A stretch of DNA of 64,000 bases from Aphrocallistes beatrix (Eukaryota > Porifera > Hexactinellida > Sceptrulophora > Aphrocallistidae): the NCBI GenBank assembly GCA_963281255.1, contig OY725493.1, positions 2,883,857 to 2,947,856 on the forward strand. The letters are read 5' to 3'. A program made the position numbers and the translations under genes. This document shows positions 1 to 11,842 of the stretch, piece by piece (positions within the stretch are counted from its first letter, which is position 1; the number at the start of each line of letters is the position of its first letter). The notes under the pieces were generated by a model. That model was not told where the DNA came from. It searched no databases and saw only the letters and a list, made by a program, of their open reading frames with translations.

Positions 1-149
1 CTCAGATATAGCTGCAGGAAACAAGGACTAAACTACTCTCAAGCATGCGGACAATGCCAAGAGAACAACTGCGACAATGTGAGCGAAAGAATTGCATCAG
101 ATGATGAAACGGAAGATAAAACTGAAATACGAGCATATCTATCAATCTA

Positions 150-356
150 CAGTCAACTCCGCTTAAGAGGACTACAGGTTAATCGGGCCGACAGCTTAAT
201 CAGACCACTTTTGTTAGGACCGGATTATTTATCACACATACCTAGAAGCTAATGGAAAATATAGACACGTATATCTATATATTTGAATAGGATTCTCTGC
301 TTAATCGGACCAAAATGTCCTCTCACAGATGTGATCCTATTAAGCGGAGTCGAGTG
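150..356. mobile_element. pogo-like MITE (AAGCGG family)
   Basis: A 207-bp non-autonomous element. It begins CAGTCAACTCCGCTTA and ends in the imperfect inverse, TAAGCGGAGTCGAGTG, flanked by TA. The motif TTAATCGG/TTAAGCGG recurs inside. Better-preserved 188-bp relatives lie at 26937-27124 and 49531-49718. There is no coding capacity. CAGT termini and TA target sites are typical of pogo/Tigger elements. Confidence 0.8.
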
Positions 357-970
357 TATTTAACAATCTATCCCATCTAATTTTCCATTTTTAAATTTCA
401 TAGGTGTTAAAAGAGTCAAAGTTATGAGTTTTTTCCCATTAAAAATACACTTATGCCACTAGTCGTAAGTAATAATATTTTAAAACTAACATTTAGACTA
501 TTTATATTAAGAAATTCGTACTCAGCAAGCATAGCCGAGAAAAACAAGGGGTCACTCGATATGGTTTCTACCAAATTTGGATATCGGAATTTTCACATTC
601 CAGGCCGTTGCTAGGGAGGATCAGAAAATATTTGCCCAAAATATAGTCAATATATATATCAAATTGTAGGAAATTTGATGCTGAGCACGAATATGACAAT
701 AAAAATGATCTGCAATCATTTGAAAGTTTAAATATCCGTTTTCAAAACCGGCGATTTGTATAGTCCGGGGTCAACGACGGTGTCGTACCAATCCACTTTC
801 GGATAGTCCGATTTCGGTAAACTTTTAGTATGTCACTCTTAAGACATGATACTACGGAAAAATGCAATAAAACAATTTCTTGCAATTATTTTGGGGTTAG
901 GATAATTTGCTTCCTATTTTGACCCGACTAATAGAAAATAATATCTAAATTAATTATAACATTTTGAATT
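357..970. other. AT-rich stretch, no feature recognised
   Basis: No coding exon, known element terminus or RNA gene was recognised. It lies between a MITE and the integrase-like pseudogene, and may hold decayed 5' parts of the latter. Confidence 0.4.
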
Positions 971-971
971 T

Positions 972-3083
972 AGCGAATCCAACAATGCGGCAAGGAACTA
1001 AACCTTGAAGTTCCTATCCGTGAAGATCTTCAGCAGTTGATGTATTGATTTCACAAAGAATTAGGCCATCCTGGAATTAATTCCACAGTCCAAGGAATAC
1101 AGCAACGCTACACATGGGTTGGATTACATCCAGACGTTAAGAAATACGCAAATCTTGTCTAATTATTTAATATCATTAGTGTAGCCCATGTATAGCTTTA
1201 TATTGTGAAGATGAATATTGATAGATCAAATACCAATTGTAAATATTCCAAGCATTTGACTACATTTCTATTTAGGTGAAGTCCAGTAACGGATGCCAAA
1301 AAGTTGCGCCACTACCTCAGCAGCATCAGAGGAAGTTACAGCCCATTCCACATCGAGATAGACCCTGGAAATACATTGGAATGGACTTGATGGATCTTCC
1401 TGAGACTCCGGATGGCTATAAACACGTATTGGTAACAATCTGTTATCTTTCCAAGTACGTCGTTGTTAGACCACTCAGAACAAAGAAAATAATGAGGTCA
1501 TCAGACAGTTGGAAGATATCTATCTTGAGTTAGGATTGCCAGATATCATACAACATGATCTGGGAAAGGAATTCACCCCAAGGTACGTATTATTTTTGCT
1601 AAGATTATGATACAATCACGTCAATATTATTGTCTTTCTTGTTAATACTTGTACTTGTACTTTTAGGCATTCCAGGAGTTTACTCAGAAATTAAGTATTC
1701 AGAATCGAAGTACCCGTGCATATCATCCAATGGCAAACGGATTGGTTGAAGCGCACAATAAAGTCCTAAAGGAGTACGTAAGAACTTTAGATTATCTCTA
1801 ATTTCTTGATTAGAATTGTAAATCAATTTAATGTCAATCCATAATTTGTAATTGTTTAATTAGTGCATTGTATATAGGAAGTTGAATAAAATGGTTATTC
1901 AATCTGGTAAGACAAGTAGTTGGTCGCTACTCAAGTTAGCTGTCCTCTGTATGAACTCCACCCGAAAGAAATCACACGGGAATACACCGTTCAGAGTGAT
2001 GAAGGAAAGAGATTCCAGATATGAGGACCCAACTATCAATAAAATATCAGTTTCCGCAGAAGATGACTTGAATATGGAGGAGGCTATTCTCTCTCTCATT
2101 GATATCGTTGAAGAAGGAGATTTACCTGATACTATCTCTCCATCCCAGGAGCAGCTACAAGAGTCCATTAAAATATTGGAACAATTCAGAACTGACACTT
2201 TTGAGCTAGCTGGTGAAAAGATTCGTACTGAACAGTTGAAGCAGAAGGGGCAATATGACAAGAAGTTTCTCAGAAGAGGCAACTTGATGAATTAATGAAT
2301 CTAACAGTCACTTTTTTCTATTACTAAGTAATATAGTCATATCTAAAATATCCCCGTTTGATGAAAGAGGTTCGCTAAATTATAGTCAAGTGAAGGGTGT
2401 CCGGTTTGAGAAGTCCTAACTCCTAAGTTTATGCGTATTCCGTTTGCTAGCTTCTAATGCATAGAAATAGAAAGAAGGTTTTTATTCGATATTCATAATA
2501 GACCTGAGATAAAGGAAGGCGATGACATCCTATACACCAACATGCCAAAATAAAGAAGATGCCTAACACCAAGCATCAAAGTAAATATTTAGGGCCTTAT
2601 ACTGTCTCACGGATAAAGCCATGTTATCATTCCTGATCCGAAAGCTGGCGCTGGGCTACTAAAGAAGGAGAAGAAGATACCGATTGACACGACCTTACTA
2701 TAAACAAGATCTCGAACTTGGCGGCGCAACACATAAGAGAAAATCAGAAACAACATCTGATTCCCCAAGCAAGAAACTTCGACAGGTAAATACCAAATAT
2801 TTTTGAAGAATGTAATATCATCTCCTGTAGAATATGTGATGATGAATTTCTTACTTTCTTTGTACGTAGTCACAATATCTGTTCGGATTTTCAAAATGCA
2901 ACATTCTTTCAAAACTTCATGACCTCAAGGTATGTTTCACACAATAAAATAAATAATTAACGTCGAAACATGATTAATTAAGATGCATTTTTAGCGCGTT
3001 AGAATATTATTTCTATGATTTATTTTTAGCCGAATCTACAGCAGAACATAAGAGACAGCACTTTTGTGACCCCATTGCACTAG
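972..3083 (+). pseudogene. Ty3/gypsy-type integrase pseudogene with spliceosomal-like introns
   Basis: This encodes a retroelement integrase, which in the family inserts cDNA into chromosomes. Pieces in order: an HHCC-like zinc region (H..GHPG at about 1060-1080, then NGCQK after 1276); the catalytic core (YIGMDL near 1380, then a conserved block reading HPMANGLVEAHNKV at about 1715-1765); and the post-core segment NTPFRVM near 1985. The coding sequence is interrupted by GT-AG segments at 1157-1275, 1583-1676 and 1774-1877. Removing the third restores KEKLNKM exactly at the junction. Further exon-like blocks at 2502-2785 (the LGPYTVSRI-like tail is in another frame), 2870-2929 and 3030-3083 join in phase 0 and end at a TAG. 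The copy is broken: one TGA in the first block and two apparent 1-base deletions in the second. Introns are unusual for an LTR element, so it may derive from a host-domesticated integrase gene. The exon boundary after about 2275 is unresolved. Confidence 0.65.
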
Positions 3084-3154
3084 GACTTGAATAAGAAATT
3101 TAATCGTTTCCATGAATATGTTCCCAACACATTGTTATTTTGTTTTCTTAATGA

Positions 3155-3713
3155 CAAGCGCGCTTCGCTTGCAAAATAATGATTCTTAAATTAAACAAGA
3201 GCGCTTCGCTTGCTTGCGCTGCGGGGCTGGCGGACACTTTGTGTCCGCCAGAGGCGCCCTTTGGGCGCCTGGGTCACATTGATTAATTATAAGAGAGATA
3301 ACATCCCTAAATACCTCTGTCCTACTGTTATAATCGATATCGCACGAAAAACCAAATTTGTCAATTTTTAAAATTTTGATGCGCAATGATGACATCATAA
3401 CAGAGTCATCATTTTTTGATGATGGTTGTATCATATGTGAGATATATTAATATACATATTCTATTAAAATTTCAGCCTTCTATCGCCAAAAATGGCTGAG
3501 TTATAGTCAATTTCTGATTATAAAAAAGGTGACAATGACGTCATAATTCCATGATGAGTCGACATTTTCGTTTGAGGTCAGAACTTACTGGAGCCATAGC
3601 CAAAAGACTCCCACATGCAAAAATCAGCTTTCTACGCCTGGCAGTTTCTTCAATCAATTCGTTACAGATATATATATAAACATTCATCGAGTTTTAATAG
3701 TAAGGATAACAGC
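3155..3713 (+). repeat. R1 hairpin-rich repeat, near full copy
   Basis: Copy of the repeat called R1 here. A GC-rich head carries short palindromes (AAGCGCGCTT, the GGCGGACAC..GTGTCCGCC hairpin, GGCGCC..GGCGCC). An AT-rich body follows with TGACGTCA palindromes and the block CAGCCTTCTATC. A tail ends CAATTCGTTACAGATATATA and TCGAGTTTTAATAGTAAGGATA. The head motif is partly duplicated at 3155-3175. No protein is encoded. The element class is unknown. Confidence 0.75.
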
Positions 3714-3827
3714 GAGTACCCCTCAGTTTATTTTCAGTCTATACTAGTATTGGTAAAATGACCTGAAGGTTCAGTCTATATTTTAACAAAAAGACAAATA
3801 GCAGTAATAATACATATGTTTACATTA

Positions 3828-3990
3828 GAATTCGCTTATTAGCAACTCCATTATTAGCAATATTCTATTAGCAATCAATTTACAGATCCCAGGTGAAGAT
3901 TTTGTGTTGATTCTGTTCCCTATTAGCAACTTCGCATATTAGCAAGCATTTCATGAGCAAAACTCGAGTTGCTAATAAGCCCACATCCCA
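3828..3990. mobile_element. Pogo-like MITE fragment (TTATTAGCAAC family)
   Basis: TTATTAGCAA and its complement recur five or more times (start TTCGCTTATTAGCAAC; end GAGTTGCTAATAAG). The same motif builds the element at 30637-30753. Terminal CAGTG and TA are not clearly preserved here. Confidence 0.55.
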
Positions 3991-5215
3991 CCTTGGAGCC
4001 ACAGGTCCGAGGGGATAAAATTAAGGGGAGACTCCTGGCACTACGACACAAAAACACTACATATAAGCAAACACAATAATATCCATTCATAATCTACCTT
4101 TTGATCTTATAATTAAAACGAAACAGTAATGATCAAATCACTAATTAATTACTGTAGGTCCTGCACACATTGGTGTTAATGATTATTTGTAACCAGTTAA
4201 TTATTATTCGTAACCATTCGATCAGGGCACTTAATCTTGACAAATCATGAACTTTAGTTTTAACAGAGCCTACTCAAATCAGGACTCAAGTAGAATGTAA
4301 ATTTTGGATATAGGATGCGATGGTGCAGAATGAATTAATATATGAGTAGTCTAAAATCATTAATTATGCAGAATGGATATCAAGAATTTATTAACAGTAT
4401 GTATAGTCATCGTTTACAAGTACACATACTATCAGTGGTAAAATTTTGATTCGCCATCGCATTATATTGCTATAGAGATATTTAGGGAGATTCAAAAATA
4501 CGATATTCTAAATCTACACACCTAAAAATCCCTTATCAACAGTTGTAAGATAGTATCTATAGATTTGTTTACTGTAGGTATATATTGTAAACAAAGGTAA
4601 ACAAATAATTTATGACTATATCGATTCAAACAAATGATATTCTAAATTTACCATATATTAAAAAGGACTGGGCACATGCGCCTACATATCCATATATTTG
4701 TATTAAATACGTTCATCTGCATGCGGCGGGATGTGGATAAGCCTGAGATACTAAAATTGTAGCATCATAGATTCACAAGTGAGGAGATAGTCTTGATCTT
4801 TTAACTCGAATACTTATTGCTGTGGATTTCAATTTTGTTGTGCGAAGTAAGATTATTATCACTTTGGCGCGGTACCAAGTAGAAATTCCTACTTGGCGCA
4901 GAACAGTAATACAATCTACATTGTAATATTGGTACAATACTTTGAGTTGAAATGTGGATCAGTGGGCATATTTATAGTACATATACTTAAGTATAATTTG
5001 TTTGCTCGTCCCAAAGTGGCATCAAACTAATCTAAAACCTCGATCAGAAATGTGGAATTTCAATACTACTTGCAATTAATACAAATTCCACATTTCTGAT
5101 TAAAATTTTACATTGGATTTCTGGTCAAAATTCTACATATTTTCGGATCAAAATATACAGTTTCTATAAGCGATCAAATTTTTCAAAGCTATCAGAATTG
5201 ATAGGTTGCGGCTAT
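3991..5215. other. AT-rich intergenic stretch with one short inverted repeat
   Basis: No gene or element terminus recognised. The only structure is at 5046-5100, where CAGAAATGTGGAATTT is followed about 25 bases later by its inverse, a potential 16-bp stem. Confidence 0.4.
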
Positions 5216-8087
5216 CATAGGCGTAACGTTAGGGGTGGCAGGGGTGGCTCGCCACCCCAGGTTTGTTAGAATTTTGCTCGAGTTGAAATCGCTTCGAATA
5301 GAATAGTAATTCATTCAAATTAAAAGTAAACTCCTCCAAGTTGTCACACATCAGTCATCTGATACGGTCAGTATTCTAGTCTCAAAATTCAATTGGTTGT
5401 AACTGATATTAATTCATGATGCCATCTAACTCACCTTTCCTTTCATGATTGAGTGTTTTGAAACACCTTTCAGCCAATGACATGTAATTACCTCTTAATT
5501 GGTTTCATCACAGTTATGGCTTCAAACAATATACTAATATACTATATAGTTTATACTACATTCATACTTCACAACTTTGGAATTTACATTTACAACAATG
5601 GCTACCAGTAGATCTGTAAAGAGGATAAGAGATCCCGGTGCGAATCAACCTTCTATAATCGTGAGCTTCGGCGCGAAAAATCCAAGGCTCGATAACGTAG
5701 ATTATTCCAGTGAAGCTTCTGGTGAGGTCGGCTTGGAACCTGGTACTGATGTATATTTCCCAAAGGAGAAAGATACGCTATGCTTACCATCGGTGATGCC
5801 CAAGTCCCTAAGTGGTCACTCCATTCAAAAGCAGTGGTTTGCAGAAAATGCGTGGCTTAAGATGTGTGACGACAGGAAATCATTATAATGCATCATCTGT
5901 CACTGGGCTTTTGAGAATCGCCGTATCCAACATTCGGATATAACCAGTTGCTCTAACAATCCTTGGAAGAACAAGCTCTCTGGGTTTTCCACATTCAAAA
6001 GGGGGAAAGCTGGTCTGGACAAGCATGTGAATAGTGGAATTCACAAGACGGCTGAGTATGCCATGAACAGCGATAAGCATGCCGCTACAAAAAGTTATGT
6101 TAGATGAGTCGGTAAATACGAAATTTGAGCTTGCAAGGACTGGTTTGAAGGCTATCTTTGAAGCCGTGAGGTTGTGTGGGCACCAGTGTATCCCGATGAG
6201 GGGTCACAGAGAAGAAGATGTCTCAGCCAATTTCAACTGCATTGTGAATGTGATAGCCAAATTTAATCCTCAAGGAAAGAAGTACCTGCAGTCAGATCTC
6301 AAGCAGAAGTTCTTGTCACCACTAATACAGAACGAAATTTTGAAAGATCTGGCCCAAGCTCTGCTGAGAAGCCTTATTGCAAGAATTTGAGTCTGTAGGT
6401 CTGTCAAAATAACCAATATTTTGCATAATTATCGACGAAACTACAGACATTAACAGAATTGAACAAGTCGCGATATGCTTGCGTTTCTGCAACAAAGACA
6501 TGGATAGTGAAGAGGTGTTTATTGGATTTCATCAGACATCCAGGACTGATGCTAATACCATGCTCAAACTCGTGAAGGATTCTCTGCTGACCTTTTGGCT
6601 TCCTTTCTCTGGTATTCGGGGTCAGGGTTACGACGGGGCATCGAATATGTCTGGCAGAGAAAACGGGTTGCAGGTTAAGGTATTGACTGAAAATCCTAAA
6701 GCCCTTTACCTATACTGCTTTGGACATCAACTCAATTTGGTTGTCCAAGATTCCTTGAAAGCCATTCCGGAAGTAGCAATCGCTCTGGAACGTATGCACT
6801 CTGTGGTTCAATTCATCAAAAACTCGCCTAAGAAGTGGGACAGATTTCAAAGCATCGTAAACTTTGCATCCACTGATGACATGTCATTCCCAAAAGACAA
6901 CCACATGCTGCGCCCCCTATGCACAACTCGGTGGGTCATGAGGTTTCCCGCAGTTGATACCTTCCTAGTTCACTATCAAATTCTCGAGTTTCTAGAGTCT
7001 ATCAAGGAAGATTATACTGAACCTGCCAACAATAGGGAGAAAACTGACTCCTTTCTGCGAAACCTCGAGACTTTCAAGAACTACATCTGTCTCAGAGTAA
7101 TTCAAAAGGTTCTGCAGGCTACTAGTTCCATCCATGTCCAATGTCAGGGAAAAGGAGCACTGTAGGACAGGTTAAAACCTGGTCAATACTCTAATCCTTA
7201 CCCTCACAGCTGAATGTCAGGATCATTTAAATTCAGATGATCTGTATGAGGCTGTAAAGACACTGACTACTGAAGAGCTGCACCTCGACCTACCTTCACT
7301 TCCTAGGGAGAACCGTACACGTGATAGTATTATAAAAGCTGGCCCTATAACTGACGAACAGATCAAGGACTTCTATACATCCATGTACAGGTCTGTTATG
7401 GAAGCGGGTGCGAAAGCTCTAATCGACCGGTAATCAAAAAACGATCTCTCTACAGTAGAGTTGTTACGGAGGTGTCTGGAAGATGACACGATGACTGACG
7501 AGGATATCACAACGCTGGCAGAATATTATAATGGGGATATCGATCTCGGTCAACTCTTGTTTGAGAGAAATAACTGGTTCACTCGATGCAAGGGTATGTG
7601 TAAAGAGACAAACATTTCGACTCTTAGAAAAACATTTGCTGAGGAAGAGTCACTGAAATTTCTGCTTCCCAATCTCCATATGTTGTGTGTGATGATGTGT
7701 GCCTACCTGTGACGACATGCGAAGCTGAGAGAGCCTTTAGTATGTTGCGCAGAATACACACATACCTCCGAAACTCGCAGACACAACAGAGGTTGAACCA
7801 CTTCTCTGTACTGGCAGCACATAGTGATGTGGCGAGGATGTTGGGTATGTGCCCTATTATCAACGAGTTCATCGACAGCGCGACTCAAAGGGTTAACATA
7901 TTTGGCCATCCTGCAAAGTAGTAGGAGACTGGGTTGCTAAAATTCAGTTTAGGTAACTTCCATCAATATTCTACTAATATGTGTGGGTCTTAATAAATGT
8001 ATAGTGATAGTGTTGTAAAACTCGAGATGAAAAGCGAATCTCGCCACCCCAGATTTTTCTCTGTTATCATAAAACGTTACGCCTATG
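5216..8087 (+). mobile_element. hAT-superfamily DNA transposon, near full length
   Basis: About 2.87 kb bounded by inverted termini: CATAGGCGTAACGTT at 5216 and its inverse, AACGTTACGCCTATG, ending at 8087. GCCACCCC occurs subterminally on both sides. It contains a decayed hAT transposase. No matching 8-bp target duplication was found, so the insertion is old or the ends have drifted. Confidence 0.8.
5577..7921 (+). pseudogene. hAT transposase (TTF-finger / DUF4371 / dimerisation type), broken
   Basis: Cut-and-paste transposase relic. The ATG is near 5598. An N-terminal disordered part precedes a TTF-type zinc-finger region (CIICHWAF around 5890-5915, H..SGIH near 6030-6045). The DUF4371/RNase H-like core includes DETTDI near 6440, GYDGASNMSG near 6630 and CFGHQLNL near 6718. 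The C-terminal dimerisation region reads CEAERAFSMLRRI around 7720-7755. Breaks: in-frame TAA at about 5886, frame changes near 6390, and further loss at 7165-7460 and about 7710. It resembles ZMYM1-like hAT proteins of many invertebrates. It lies wholly between the element's inverted termini. Confidence 0.85.
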
Positions 8088-8099
8088 TGAAATATATCC

Positions 8100-8660
8100 C
8101 ATGCTTATCCCCTTCCCGTCCCATCTAGGTTTTAGTTACGACTAATTTTTCAGATATTGCAATAAACAGCACATGATCTAAGAGACATTCAGCGCATGCG
8201 CTAAGGATGTTTAATGGCTGTAGAAAAGACTCAAATTGGTAACAGCATAGGGAGACAATACAAATCTCCAAAAATGATCAGACTAAAAAAGATCGCGATT
8301 TTCCATCCGATCATTCAAAAAAATGATCGCTGGCCTACATTCTATCGTCAAAATATGATCGTGATCGCTGATTGATCGCACGATCCTAATGCCCTACAAA
8401 CTATTGATAGAGCCAGGTCCTCACTAACTCTACTTGAGCCTACGCCTCATTTATAACTACTCTGGGAACATTTAATTTATCCCAGTACCTTGTTAACATG
8501 ATATATGTCCTTTCTATTCCAACATTATGACAGTTTCTTTTATTATAACTTAATTTTTCATCTTATCCGGATGTGTATAATAATAGGCCTTATCCGCATT
8601 CGGATAAACATTTTTAATAGCTCTACCTATCTGGGCCAAGACCAATCAGGTAGCTCTACC
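8100..8660. other. Stretch without recognised gene
   Basis: AT-rich. It includes a run of GATCG/CGATC-containing sequence at about 8270-8390 and an ATCCGGA/TCCGCATTCGGATA pair at 8565-8610. Neither could be assigned to an element. Confidence 0.35.
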
Positions 8661-8884
8661 ACCATGTATATAGAATGCCCAAACATGTAGGCGCATGCGC
8701 TCAGTACTTTTCAATACCTCCAATTTTCATATCTCTACAACTTGCAAAATCGGCAATCAATTCGAACAAACAAAGAAACAAAATATCAAAAAAATCCAAA
8801 CGTTTTAATAATTACAAGCGCGCTTCGCTTAATTATGTAATGCTTTTCTTTTCTTTCAACTTGTTTTTCACAATTTTAGTCATA

Positions 8885-10410
8885 ATGTCTAATCCCAAAT
8901 CTGGGTTACAATTATCTCTCTTGGATTTTCAAGCGAAACGGCAATGTATTGTATCTAATAGTTATTATCATGATACAATTTCTTCGCAATTTAATTTTAC
9001 TGATGGAACTCAATCTTATGCTCCTACTAATTCCCAGGAAACAGCTGGAATTGAAGTTGCTAATTTGATAAATGAGAATATTGCTATCAACTCTTTCGAT
9101 GATCTTGTACATATCACCCTTCCTCTGGATGGAAATACAGTTACTCCCATATCCAGCGTCAGTGATATCCGTATTCCTAGTGATATTTCTAAAGGACCGC
9201 AGGATAAACCTACTCAACCCGATAGGTTCCTAACAATACTAGTATTTCTTCATACCTCATTGGAGGAGAAAAACGTTTGTTCAATCCAGACTGGTTCATT
9301 TATGAATAGCTAGAATACTCTATTGCGAAAGATATTGTTTCCCTTGCGTCATTTTCCAAGGAGCAGAACATATTCTAAACATTCTTTTACAAGACTTGGT
9401 TTTAATGATTGGAAACATGCAGTAGGAAAGGATGGAATTATTTCTTGTCACGCTGCTGCTAAATCGCACATTGATGCTATGCAATCCTGGGCGGATTGAA
9501 AAATAAATGAACAGTTTGGAACATCAGTTGATCATCGCTTGAAACTAGCAGAATAGAACGAATCAACCTTGATAGATAATATTTGAAAACTGTTGCTGAA
9601 GTTCTCTTATTATGCAGTCGAACGGAGATTTCTCTTCAGGGTCATGATGAATCAATTGAGTCTAATAATAAAGGAAATTTTCTTGAAATCCTCAATTGAT
9701 GTTGCTAATCATGATACTCTAGTTAAAAAGAGAATGGAAATTGGCCAGAAAAATGTCAATTATTTATCAGGCAAAATACAAAATGAAATCCTGAATATTA
9801 TGGGTAATATGTTTCGAGATATTATATGTACTGACATCCGAATTGCTGAGTTTTATTCTTTGATAGTTGATGAATCAAAAGATGCCAGCAAAAAAGAACA
9901 TCTCAATCTGCGTTAGTTATGTTAATGCTAATTCTGTCATAAATGAAAGTTTCTTAACCTACGTTGAAATTTCATCGCTTAGTGCAGGAAGTCTACCTCA
10001 TCATATCTTAACTACTTTGAAAGAAAACGCACTGAATCCGATAAATATGGTTTCTCAAGCATACGACGGTGCTTCTGTCATGAGCGGGAGGTGCAGGGGT
10101 TCAAGCACGCATCAAAGAGTTTGCACCAAAGGCAATATATGTTCACTGCTATGCACATTCACTGAATTTAGCCTTAGTTGATTGCATTAAGAGTGTACAA
10201 CATGCTTGGTATTTTTTCAGTTTAATAGAAGCTCTGTACATATTCATTTCAGCATCTAAAGCACACCCAATTTATCTGAATAAACAACAATTACTTCATC
10301 TTGGCACACAAACTCGTAGGTTTGGCAAAGTTGTCTGATACGCGATGGTCTTGTCGCTACCATTCATTGAGCTCAATATGTTGTACTTTTTATGTACTAA
10401 TAGCTACTCT
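8885..10410 (+). pseudogene. Second hAT (ZMYM1-like, DUF4371) transposase relic
   Basis: ATG at 8885 opens a 143-residue block (MSNPKSGLQLSLLDFQ..) with no known motif, as is usual N-terminally in this class. A zinc-finger-like remnant follows (RYCFPCVIF, 9330-9350). The DUF4371 core has SGKIQNEILNIM at about 9768-9800, SLIVDESKDASK at 9858-9895 and QAYDGASVMSG at 10058-10090. A decayed HCYAHSLNL-like stretch ends near 10170. Stops and frame changes occur about every 300 bp, and the C-terminal dimerisation block is missing. It is a different family from the 5.2-kb hAT. An R1 head fragment (8816-8831) lies just upstream. No termini were found. Confidence 0.8.
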
Positions 10411-10739
10411 TGAATAATTTTGGCATGGAAATGATCGTTCAAAAGCAATTGAAGCTAATGGACTTCTATTACAGATAAAAACCTTTAAATTTTTTACTAC
10501 ACTTATTATATTCGATAAGATTTTCTCCAATACGAATATTAATTAGAAGAATAAATTATTATACCCGACTAGATTTGAATACAGACAATAATATGTATTC
10601 ACTAATTTGATTTGTTCTATTTAGGTCAATCTATGGGTTATTGGACGTTGTCCCGGGGAAATAAAATGCCTAGTTCCGCCACTGTAATCAACAATATGAA
10701 TCTTAAATTAGAGATTATTCTGTTTCGAGTTTTAATAGT

Positions 10740-11222
10740 GTCTACTTTAACCTGAACAAAGTATTCATACACTATACTATTTCCAAATACAAATAGTAAC
10801 TACTAAATTGGATCTTTTCATGAAAGGAAATGCATTCAAACTCTAAAAGATACCAAAAGTCTGATTTAAGATTTCTAGACATTCGAATTAGTAATAGTTG
10901 AAGATTTTAATTAAATTGCTCGACCTAATAAGTAAATTTATAAACTTGTGGCACAAGAGGTAATTCATCACCATCATGTATAGTGGTAAATAGTGACATA
11001 TGTGGCACAATGTGGCAGTGATTGATAATTTGAAACCGTAGAGAATTAAAAATTGAATAGAAATTTCTACAAAAACTAATTCGAATGTGCAGATTTCGAA
11101 TTTGATTCCGATTAGTTGTATTACTAATCGTTTAAAGGTTTTGATTTTCAAGAATAGTTCCATTTACTACTAAACGCACGTGAAATAATAAAATATACAC
11201 ATATTCTTGTCCGGGTAGTGTA
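10740..11222. mobile_element. Tc1-like MITE (CCGGACAAAAGTATT family)
   Basis: About 480 bp. The left end reads CCTGAACAAAGTATTCAT and the right end ATTCTTGTCCGGGTAGTG next to TA. Internal blocks are arranged symmetrically (CTAATTCGAAT and its inverse). Related copies lie at 47930, 48998, 53082, 56713 and 61433. Non-coding. It sits next to gene B exon 3, inside that gene's next intron. Confidence 0.7.
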
Positions 11223-11266
11223 TAGATATATAAATGTATTCACAAAAATCAAAGAATTATTGCTAC

Positions 11267-11488
11267 CTGGTGAGTTGTAGTAACAATAAAATTTCCTGCA
11301 ATGTCTTCCAGAGCACCATCTTCTAATCCTAAATATGTCGAATCAATAGATTTAGAGATGAGAGGTGTTAATGATAACCTCATGAAGTCAGGTGGTGAAA
11401 TTGAAAAGATCACACTTGTGCGATCTAATGTTTCATAAACTATCATTCCACCAGTGAAGTAAAATACATTTCCACTATTCATATTTTC
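11267..11488 (-). CDS. Gene B exon 3: secreted Ig-like-repeat protein
   Basis: Internal coding exon of 222 nt (74 codons), read leftward. The acceptor TTCTTATAG ends at 11489 and the donor CAG/GTAGCA starts at 11266. It enters in phase 0, matching the phase-0 end of exon 2, and leaves in phase 0. The peptide completes the second repeat of the protein: a strand-turn region (FYFTGGM), a stretch of alternating hydrophobic residues (SVIFSISPPDF), then TYLGLEDGALEDIAGN, the conserved end of this repeat. The next exon should begin a third repeat; none was found between here and position 1, so it probably lies outside the window beyond a TE-filled intron. Confidence 0.8.
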
Positions 11489-11702
11489 CTATAAGAATAA
11501 GATCAATTGTTAAAACATTATATTATAATATACAAAATATTCACTCCTTCTAGCATTCTTGGAAATTTTGAATAACTTTTATTTTCTATTTTTCTATTTT
11601 TTCAGGAAAAATTTAACAAAATTTACAAGGATGTTATGAAGAGTGGGAACGCACAGTCTACGTACACAAAAATGTCCATCCAGGGCTTGAATTTTATCCA
11701 TA

Positions 11703-11842
11703 CAGTATAACCTCGTTATTACGAACAGGTATTTTATCCCCTATGGAGTAAAATACATGTAAATCACTCAGGTTAATATGAATTCCGGATAATACGAAAA
11801 AATTTCGATCGTCCCGGTGTTCGTATTAACGAGGTTCTACTG
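11703..11842. mobile_element. Pogo-like MITE, 140 bp
   Basis: Starts CAGTATAACCTCGTTATTACGA and ends in the inverse, TCGTATTAACGAGGTTCTACTG, flanked by TA on both sides. It lies in intron 2 of gene B (exon 3 ends left of it). Non-coding. Confidence 0.8.

Noticed and set aside
3155-3250. CRISPR-like repeat pattern from reiterated GC-rich palindromes (also 15399, 31044, 50165)
   Set aside because: Units are not regularly spaced and no unique spacers alternate with a constant repeat; eukaryotic context.
10888-11163. 91-codon minus-strand frame next to gene B exon 3
   Set aside because: It lies within the Tc1-like MITE and does not continue the Ig-like repeat.
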